Source: Tubulanus polymorphus (Eukaryota; Nemertea; Palaeonemertea; Tubulaniformes; Tubulanidae). From it: a stretch of DNA of 64,000 bases. Positions 56,414 through 64,000 of the stretch are shown here, one piece after another; the first letter of the stretch is position 1; each line of letters starts with the position of its first letter. Both the position numbers and the translations under genes were made by a program. The notes under the pieces were generated by a model. That model saw nothing but the letters and a program-made list of their open reading frames with translations. It did no database searches and had not been told where the DNA came from. The DNA is taken from NCBI RefSeq assembly GCF_964204645.1, contig NC_134027.1:20200485-20264484 (forward strand), in the 5' to 3' direction.

Positions 56414-57463
56414 TTATGATCTTTTCAAGAGACGTTTGTTCTGTAAAGTGACCCTCTTTCCTTTCACAAGGGTGACGACACTTTTCTTTGAATCCGCGAA
56501 GAGGTCTCGTCGCTGTTGCTCAGCTCGAAACTGGTTTGCCGCTTCGAACTGACTCGCCGTGGTTAACGAAAGCGGCGTCACTTTAACAGGAATCGTTTTT
56601 ACCGGATTCGATGCTAACTTTTTACGGGGGACGTTTTCAGCATCTCGACGAAATTTGTTTTTCGTCGAAACACACAATTTTTTCTCGCCAAGCGGTAACA
56701 TTCCGCGACCGTTGTTGATGTTGGCCTTCTCGAGGGCAGCAGTCAGTTTTCCCCGGGCTTGCAGCAACTGCGGACTAGCTGAACGCTTTCGAGGCGTATC
56801 TAATAACGACGATTTGGCACAAGCGTTCAACGACTGATTCAATGCGGGGAACGACTCTGACGATGATGAGACTCCGAGAGTCCGACTGTATAGGAGTCGT
56901 GTCGTATTTATCCGAGGAGTCAAAACTGATTTCGATAATTCGGCATCAAGTCGATCGATCCGCGATAACTCGCGCGAGGTCGAAAAATTTCCGAATCCCG
57001 AAATATCTTTCTTGAACACGGAAATCGTGCAATTCATCGGCGACGTTCGCGGACGCTTTTTCGGTGACGATATCGCGTAGGCGAAGTCTCCGTCGACTTC
57101 ATCGATCGTCGGTTCTCGTTTCACATTGTCGTTCAACGTGAGAAACGGATTGATTTCATCGAACGAAAAATTTAACGACGACAAATCGTGCGGCGACATG
57201 TACCCGCTGTCGAACGACGATGCCTCGCTCGACTGTCGATTAAATTCGAAACCTCGCGCTTCCAAAGAAGACGCCGCAGTAGGAGATGTCAGCGGCCAGT
57301 TTTCATCGAAAGAATCGCTCAAGTTGAAACTCGACGACGACATCGTCGCGTGGTCACCGGACTCATCGCCGATCGACAGGAAACTATCCTCCATGCTGAA
57401 GTTGAATGTCGAGTCCCATTCGTCAGTTGACGTCGGAAAAACGTCAGGGTCGAAAAGATCCAT
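56414..57463 (-). CDS. 349-aa predicted nuclear protein with CDK sites, family unknown
   Basis: The ATG at 57463 (MDLFDPDVFP) lies just inside an exon beginning at 57479 after a good acceptor (TTAAATTTCAG); upstream frame 57464-57598 is therefore UTR or intron. The protein has an acidic, Ser/Phe-rich N-terminus (about 1-125), then a basic cluster with a perfect CDK motif SPKKRPR (about 131), a second CDK motif TPRKRSASP (about 220), and a basic, partly helical C-terminus with QQRRDLFADS and GKRVTLQNKRLLKR. No globular domain, signal peptide or membrane segment is seen, and I do not recognise the family. CDK motifs, NLS-like clusters and an E2F-like site in its promoter suggest a cell-cycle-regulated nuclear protein; this is inference. 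Confidence 0.75.
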   Translation of the reverse strand: MDLFDPDVFPTSTDEWDSTFNFSMEDSFLSIGDESGDHATMSSSSFNLSDSFDENWPLTSPTAASSLEARGFEFNRQSSEASSFDSGYMSPHDLSSLNFSFDEINPFLTLNDNVKREPTIDEVDGDFAYAISSPKKRPRTSPMNCTISVFKKDISGFGNFSTSRELSRIDRLDAELSKSVLTPRINTTRLLYSRTLGVSSSSESFPALNQSLNACAKSSLLDTPRKRSASPQLLQARGKLTAALEKANINNGRGMLPLGEKKLCVSTKNKFRRDAENVPRKKLASNPVKTIPVKVTPLSLTTASQFEAANQFRAEQQRRDLFADSKKSVVTLVKGKRVTLQNKRLLKRS

Positions 57464-58249
57464 ACTTATTCTATCGACTCTGAAATTTAAGGTTATGATA
57501 ATTATCATTAATTGTACGGAGTAAAAATCGGGATTGTCGAAATGAGACTCGACATCTACAGCTACAGATCTGTTACTGTATCCGGTCCGTGATCGCATGT
57601 ATAAGTTAACGATGCAGTGATATAATCAGATTACATCACAGCCTAAAGATCTGTAAGTTTTTATGATCTTCATAGTTATGCACTTTTAGTCAATGAAAGT
57701 TTCCACCCTACGGGGGCCGGGAAACGAAAATTTAACGATCCATAGCGCCGGGACAGAGGCGATCCAGCGAAAAAATGAGTGGATTAGTTATGGTCTATTG
57801 GTGATAAGCTTTTATAATGGCATGCCGCTGGGCTTATATCAACTTGTGGTGATAATGAAAAATATCCGATCGCGACCTAAAACCACAGTCACAGACAGGA
57901 TGGCACTGGCAGACAATGTGGTGACATGGACATTTTTAAGCAGGGATCGAACATCGCCAGATTGTCATCATGGCATGAACCACTGGCTTGGATCAGTCAG
58001 GATGCATGCAGCTTTTAGGCCTACTTTAATTTAGCCCATCGCCAGTGTAGGAGTGTTGTGTTTTGTGTAGTGTAGTACGGTAGGGGCCTAGACATTAGCT
58101 AGCCTTCTTAATTCACCTAGTAGTAGTTATTCAATCATGGCATGGGCATGGGCATCTGTGGATTGTCGATTGAGTGAGTTTAATTTTCCGAGGCAAGCCT
58201 TTGATTATTGATTTCGATTCAATTGACTGATGAGACACGGTCTTCTTAC

Positions 58250-58385
58250 CTTCAAATTAAAACTCAGATCGAAGATTCTTCGACGTCTTGAACCTCGATT
58301 AATCTATTCGACTTCTTTCTTTCTTTAAAGCCGTCTTTTGTTTACATTTTACCAACACGCCACTCTCCCAGCTGTCACAAACTTT
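58250..58385 (-). other. 5' UTR exon of the 349-aa gene
   Basis: A donor AATTTGAAG|GTAAGAAG at 58250/58249 would splice to the acceptor at 57479, removing a 770-bp intron. The upstream limit (transcription start) is a guess based on the E2F-like site at 58383-58394. Confidence 0.5.
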
Positions 58386-58394
58386 GGCGCGAAA
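58383..58394 (-). promoter_or_regulatory. E2F-like site
   Basis: The minus strand reads TTTCGCGCCAAA, an exact E2F consensus (TTTSGCGC and its partner half). It is placed just upstream of the predicted 5' UTR exon of the 349-aa gene. Confidence 0.55.
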
Positions 58395-58399
58395 TGTTC

Positions 58400-60420
58400 T
58401 CGAGAAGTGGCAGCTGGTTCGCACTAGAGTCTAGGGACACCGGAGTCCATCAGATTCATAGCGATTATTAGAGCGTAATGATTTTACGAAATGTTTCACG
58501 AATCTTTTAGTACAACTTAATTCATAAGATAACAAACTTATTCACATTCAAAGTCGGTTTCAAGTCATTAGTGTTTCACGAATATTCGGGATTCGATTAT
58601 AATGGTCGATTTTGGTCACTGGTGATTAAGAATAAGTCGTTACCCAGGGAGCCTTTTCAAGACTACAAATAATTACCGCTAGGATATTAGCGCCATAGCG
58701 CCGAGTCTAGACGAAACGAATCATGATAGTACGTACGTGAAGTAACAAACGGAATCCGATATTACACCATAGCCCAGTGCGAAAATAAGAAGTTTTATTT
58801 CCATTCTGCAATGTCGAATCGACTGACTGATAGTTGTGCACCGGTACAAGGCTCTATAATCTCTTTAATCAATATGTTCTGCCTGTTTTCCACAATTTGT
58901 GGACAATGAACCCTGAACAAAACAGGAAGTTTCGTCTGCTATTTTCGTTCGTTAGGAAATCTGTCTTTTACGAGATGAAGTATTGTGGGTGTTTTTGGAC
59001 GAATCCAGTATCGGCAGAAGATTCATACGCCATGTGTCTGTGTATTTCATCTCCCTGAAAGTCTTTTAGAAACCCCTGATCAAATAGATATTTAATCGAT
59101 AATTGTGGGTTTTATTTCTTTTATTCCGAAGGACTTGTTTATGATGCAAATTGAAAGTGTGCATAACGAGAACATGGAGATTTCAAGTTAATAGTCGGGT
59201 ATTCCCAGCATGAGCGCATTCGTAACTGCATCGTAAAGTCATTTTCTATTACTCTAGAGACGGCGTCTGCGTACTGTAGGCTTGTGGTTACTTAGAGCGG
59301 AGATCGTGTTTCAATTGATATAATTGATATATTTCTGCCACACGTGCGTTCTAACTTTAACCGAAATCTCACCCGCGATTGAATATTTGTTTTTCGTGGT
59401 GGAATTATGAATGTAACATTACTTGATTTGCGATCAGACCGTTTGCAATCGACTGGTACACAGCGTTCGACCAATTTCATATTTCATCTTGTGTGGATTT
59501 TCGGTAGTATTTGCAACATATTTACGTATTATTTAGTTTGCCCTCACTAACACGCAATACCTGCCCTCATTAACTGCGTCCGATCTTATATATTTGAATA
59601 TAATGTCAATGAAATTGCTGGGAAGGATCAGCTTGGCTTCGGGAACGGGCTTTGGTATCTACGTACGTCTGTTACACGACTTCTGAATTCATGTGTAAGT
59701 CTCTACTCGTTACGGCAAATATCGTTAAAACTCTCTACATGGACACGTGTATTTTCAGTCTCGGGAGAACGTTTGCCGTTTGGATGCTCTTAAAAACTGT
59801 AACAATTTTTACCAAACTACGCACTTTGATTTTATCAATTGCATACAATTTACTGTAATGACTAGGGGAAAATGCCATTTTTGTGATATCTATCCAGTAC
59901 GTATATAGCCACGCTCTACATCGCTCCGTACTTCATAAACTTATCGTATGTAGTTGTGATAGCTATAGAACTAGTAGCAGCCAGACCGACCAAAGCCTCT
60001 TTTCGACGAATTCACGGAATACTCTTCCAACACAAGACAAGACCTATAAAAAATTTGGTTGTGATAACGTCTTTATATATAATCCTTTCGATGCCTGCAT
60101 TACTGATTAATGATCGATCAAGTTTGAAATGACCCGTCAACCCATGCGACAACTCATAAGCTTGACAACGTTGATTATTGAAACATCAAACAATGCAATG
60201 AACTTCATCGTCTCAGCTTTAGGAAATTTCGAAATGAAATTAGGACGACTTTATATGGTGGCTGATTCGGGCCATGGGATTCTTCGCGAGTAGCTGCTTT
60301 TCTAAGCAGATACATACTGATAAATAATTTTTCAATAATTTCCTTCAAAAAAATTAATGCATGAACGTTTATGGTCAGGACCTTATTAATCTATGTTCAG
60401 CAGTGACGAAGACATATCAA
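58400..60420. other. No gene seen
   Basis: Short ORFs on both strands lack signatures. No clear repeat structure was recognised. Confidence 0.35.
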
Positions 60421-60431
60421 GATGGCCACTA

Positions 60432-60455
60432 TGACGTCATGAAACTGTGACGTCA
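60432..60455. promoter_or_regulatory. Pair of perfect CRE palindromes
   Basis: TGACGTCA occurs at 60432-60439 and 60448-60455, start-to-start 16 bp apart, in the contexts ATGACGTCAT and GTGACGTCAC. These are consensus CREB/ATF sites. No adjacent gene start is evident. Confidence 0.5.
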
Positions 60456-60465
60456 CAGGAAAAAA

Positions 60466-61425
60466 TCATCTCCGTCACGTCAAGAATTTGCTGAAAAATC
60501 CCCGTAACGCATAGAGTTTTAAAGAGAAACAAATTTTTCAAAATGGCCAATATAGTTGTATAAGTAGTTGTAAAATACATGTATATTTTTTCATTTAATT
60601 ACTTTCAAGTTTGTGTAAAAAAATTGTATGCAAAATCATAAGATAATGTGAAGGATTTTTATGAGAAATATACAAATATCAAGTTTAGAAAATATTTGTC
60701 GAGAGAACACAGGTTAACTACATTTAAAGGGAATGCATTATTAGATTAAACTACTTATTATCATAAAGGATCAAATTTTTAGTTTTGAGCTCTATTTTCC
60801 GTGATGGAGATGAATTTTTGTGATGGAGATGAATGTGCACCAATGGAATCGTGACGGAGATGATTTTTTTTTCAAATACCACGAGGGTTAAAAGATAATG
60901 AATGTTTTTATAATATTTTACTATTAGGAGATTACTTAAAATAAATTGCGTTAACAGAGCCTATCACATGATTAGATTTGTGAATATTTAATACAAATAT
61001 ATTTTGATTTAATTCATCTCCGTCACGAAACCGGAATGCCAAAATGTGACAGAGATTAACGTGACGGAGATGAATGACTAGATGAGCATGAGGGGTTACA
61101 TCTTTTATTGATTTTTTGAGCAAATTGTTTGAAGGTTGATGTTAAGCGCGGTAAAATGTCCTCAATCAATAAATGTATTTTTTATTGATACAATGTATAG
61201 TATTCCAACTCTACAGACCGTTCGGAGATGAATGAGAATAAACATATGCACTCACTCATCACTTGTTTAGATGCAGTTGTTTTTTCCCTTCAAATGTGCA
61301 GAGATGAGCGTTATGCATTCAAGCGTTTAAAGATTGCGCCAAATGACAGGGGCGCGATAATTCGTCATAGATAGTTCAAATGTAAACTGGTTGAGATGGT
61401 TTTACGTCGGCCGTGACGGAGAGGA
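60466..61425. repeat. Cluster of GTGACGGAGATGA motifs
   Basis: Copies or near copies occur at about 60466 (-), 60801, 60820, 60851, 61014 (-), 61046, 61061, 61220 and 61411. Spacing is irregular and orientation mixed, so this is neither a simple tandem array nor an obvious TIR element. Confidence 0.7.
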
Positions 61426-61452
61426 AAAATATTTGGGGACGCCCTCCCCCAA

Positions 61453-61920
61453 CAGGCGCGGATCCAGGGCCATACAGTGACTACAGCACAGTGAAAAAGG
61501 GCACCAACTTTGAAAAGGGCCAGTATTAATGCCCAGCGAGCGAGTTTGAGTTTGAGTGCAATCATTGGTATCATGCCACTAAATTTGTCTTCACATTCAG
61601 TTCGCTTTTAGCCTTTGTTTAGATATTTGGTCAAAATTTGCCTTTTCTCGATTAAATTTATAAAGCGACAATAATTTCTTTTTTAGAATAGTGCCCTTTT
61701 GAGTAAAAAATGCCTTAGATTACCTTTTATGATTTTGGGCAATTTATTTCATTCACATTTCGCTTTAGGCCTTGTACAGAAAGGCAATTATTTTTTTATG
61801 ACGCACGTAAATTGTGTGCCCCTTTATTTACTTTTTTCCCGAAACATAAATTTTTCAAGGGCATTTGAAAACTGCGACTACCGCACGTCCTTCATGTGCG
61901 ACAGTGTGGATCCGCGCCTG
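61453..61920. mobile_element. 468-bp MITE, CAGGCGCGGATCCAG ends, 5-bp TSD
   Basis: It starts CAGGCGCGGATCCAGGGCC and ends GTGTGGATCCGCGCCTG. It is flanked by CCCAA at 61448-61452 and 61921-61925. It is a full-length relative of the truncated inverse copy at 39272-39702. Confidence 0.8.
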
Positions 61921-61925
61921 CCCAA

Positions 61926-63470
61926 ATGAATTGAAATGGATTTATTAATATCCTAAGAATAGAAGATATTTCTACTAACTCAGAATTTATATGCAATATA
62001 TATTATCAGATAGGCACAAATTTGGCATCTTAAAACTTGGGTGTCATATCATGAGAAAGAAACATGGACTGTGTATCGGGGACGACATGACGATGTGGCG
62101 TACTCAATAATTTTCAATGGATTAAAATTCACCATTAAATGCGGAAAATTTCTTGAAATTCTATTCAAACAATTAGTTTATTGAACTAATAAATTTTGGT
62201 CAAAGGTCGTGAAAAATTCTGAATTCGTGATAAATCTCTGTCCGGGACATGAATAGCTGCTACTCGTGAAGAATGACCCCCATATAGTTCCAGGCCATAG
62301 TTGAAAATGTTTTGAATTCTCGCGCGAGGAAACCAAAAAAACGGGCCAATGTGAAAATCTTTTTATCGTTGCTCTAGCCGTAAAGAATTTTTTTTTACTA
62401 TGACCCGAATCAGCCATAAAACATGCCAAGCGCGCAGTCATTTATAGAAATATGTGAGTTGCTTTCAAGCGTGCACGTGCTGCGAGCGTGGCGACGAACC
62501 ATATCGTTCGGAATATTGTTGGATTTATTCCAAGACAACCACTTTCAGACTTATTCACAGTGCGTGTCAGTGTTCTTTCATCAGTTTTATTTTGTCGCAG
62601 AGTACCAGAGAAGCTATGCGTATAGTATCTCACTGCGAGAGACATCGAGTGTCACTCAAACGACAAATAATAGGCCGAAAGCCACCAGGCCAGTGAGATA
62701 TTTTCCTCAACTCAAAATCTGCAGTTTCTTACGTATCATCTTGTCATTGTAAATCGTAGGATTCACGTATGTGAAATGTGTAGAGAATCCCACAATCATA
62801 ACGAAAAAATAATATGAAGTCCGAAAAAGTTTCATTGAGCTGTTTTATTTGATGTTTCTAATAGCCATCTTCAGAAATACTGCATCTTGTATGAAAATTC
62901 ATGGGTAAAGTCAGTAAATTAACAAGTGAAGATGAAATTAGGAAGACACGATTGTGTACTTTTTATGTTGTTGGTATTATGAATTGCGCAATAACGTATT
63001 TCCATAAATATCGATTATGATGATGATTTGTGTCATAAATTTTTATTTATTCATATAGAAACGCAACTATCATTGAAAATGATATAGCTGCAATATAACT
63101 TTACACTCGAATTACTGACGAACAATCATGCATCATCAAGTTTTGCTTATAATGTAATCTAAGTTATCGAACATTTTTCTCGCGAGGATAATAGATTGTA
63201 GTTAGCTACACTTTGTTTGATTCCATAATAGAATCCACCCATACAAGTTAATCGAAGAACCCCCACGCGTACACAATCTGCACAGGTTATGTCGAGGAAA
63301 AACGGATCGAACGGTTCAGTGCCAAAAATACAGTTGGAATTCAATTATAGTCCTAGAAATCAAATCATTCCCAAACTCTTGACTCTTTGAGTTTTCGTAT
63401 GGGTAGCTTAACGTGGATCCGTAAAAATTGGTTTAAAACAATGCGTCTGATTTAAATCAACAACCGATCA
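61926..63470. other. 3' flank of the GPCR gene, no other gene seen
   Basis: Short ORFs only, AT-rich. Part should be the 3' UTR of the GPCR; no AATAAA was firmly assigned on the minus strand. Confidence 0.35.
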
Positions 63471-64000
63471 TTATGTTCTTCCAGAGCGTAACAACAATTT
63501 CATTTGTTCTTTGAAGTTCTTACTGTATACATAATAAAATATACCGTTTACAGCTGAATTCAGGGCTTGAGAGATATCATTCAAGAGCAATATCGTCCAA
63601 GTCACAGACCAAGGATAATAAAGTCTCAGAATATTGTATAACATATCAGGGGAAACTGACACCATGAATAAAGAGGATGCGATAAATACCATTCTATGCG
63701 CCGTTCCATCTTGTTTATTTTGTTTAGTGTCTGTACTCGTCAGTTGGTTCCTATTTTTAGCGTGAATGTGTAATTTGATTATCATGATCAAATTCAAAAG
63801 TGGCACAAGAGCAAATGGCAAATATGTCGAGAAAATACTTTCTAACAAATACGAGTATTTGTGAGGATTTTGAACTGTTTTGGCACCGAGGACAGAGAGG
63901 CCGTATGAACATGTCTTTTTCACATGCGCAACAATCCTGTCTTGCGCGCGATATGAAGATACTCCACACCATATCAGAATACAAACGGCTGAAAATGCAT
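63471..64000 (-). CDS. Rhodopsin-class (class A) GPCR, C-terminal part
   Basis: The minus-strand frame is open from the window edge to a stop at 63471 (176 codons seen). It begins in a helix (AVCILIWCGVSS, probably TM4), then an extracellular loop with one Cys (KKTCSYGLSV) and TM5 (FSTYLPFALVPLLNLIMIIK). A short Lys/Thr/Asn/Gln-rich third cytoplasmic loop follows, then TM6 (MVFIASSLFMVSVSPDMLYN) and TM7 ending ALNSAVNGIFYYVYSKNFKE with a short tail. The TM7 motif reads NGIFY instead of NPxxY, a variation common in invertebrate peptide-receptor-like GPCRs related to FMRFamide receptors. The ligand cannot be inferred. The 5' part lies to the right of the window. Confidence 0.8.
   Translation of the reverse strand, partial: AFSAVCILIWCGVSSYRAQDRIVAHVKKTCSYGLSVLGAKTVQNPHKYSYLLESIFSTYLPFALVPLLNLIMIIKLHIHAKNRNQLTSTDTKQNKQDGTAHRMVFIASSLFMVSVSPDMLYNILRLYYPWSVTWTILLLNDISQALNSAVNGIFYYVYSKNFKEQMKLLLRSGRT

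Noticed and set aside
57464-57598. 45-aa N-terminal extension of the 349-aa protein
   Set aside because: A strong acceptor at 57480/57479 and a matching donor at 58250 place this stretch in an intron. The sequence there is low-complexity and hydrophobic.
62423-62752. 109-aa plus-strand and 67-aa minus-strand ORFs
   Set aside because: No recognisable motif and overlapping frames on both strands. Could be UTR of the GPCR gene but not supported as coding.

Overview
The window looks like AT-rich nuclear DNA of a marine invertebrate, most likely a lophotrochozoan (mollusc, brachiopod or annelid type). The evidence is short coding exons with GT-AG introns, metazoan housekeeping genes, and a dense load of MITEs, tRNA-derived repeats and decayed gypsy retrotransposons. 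The species cannot be named from sequence alone.

Layout. 1-6190: remnants of at least two gypsy-type LTR retrotransposons. One has a PNMA-like Gag, apparently split by a second element. The second has a SCAN-like Gag, protease, RT, RNase H, a PHD-like zinc finger, integrase and a probable 3' LTR. All are broken by stops, frameshifts and a deletion in RT. 6224-7017: fold-back MITE with 8-bp target duplications. All of this lies in what should be intron 1 of importin-9, whose first coding exon is at 7291-7429 (-). 7430-7890: short bidirectional promoter shared with RPN1. 7891-17061 (+): complete ten-exon ribophorin I gene, 601 aa. 17.1-23.5 kb: RPN1 3' UTR, then repeat-rich DNA with one coding-like pseudogene on the minus strand. 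23561-38597 (-): at least six exons of a gene with the N-terminal helical domain of the RLF/ZNF292/ZNF654 family. Its very long last exon has an AT-hook and polyQ but no C2H2 zinc fingers. 40759-40986 (-): a 75-aa unidentified ORF, head-to-head with NDUFAF3 (41169-47550, +, five exons). 47.6-56.4 kb: no gene seen, many repeats. 56414-57463 (-): an unrecognised 349-aa nuclear, CDK-site-bearing protein with a 5' UTR exon and an E2F-like promoter site. 58.4-63.4 kb: no gene seen, but two CRE palindromes beside a cluster of a 13-bp motif, and a TIR element. 63471-64000 (-): 3' end of a rhodopsin-class GPCR running off the window.

The two divergent housekeeping pairs (importin-9/RPN1 and 75-aa ORF/NDUFAF3) probably share promoters. 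RPN1 acts in ER N-glycosylation, importin-9 in nuclear import of histones and other basic cargo, and NDUFAF3 in mitochondrial complex I assembly. They are neighbours, not a pathway. The most unusual items are the PHD-like module between RNase H and integrase, the zinc-finger-less RLF/ZNF292-type protein, the repeat array whose units carry fused nuclear-receptor half-sites, and the set of MITEs with 5-6 bp target duplications.
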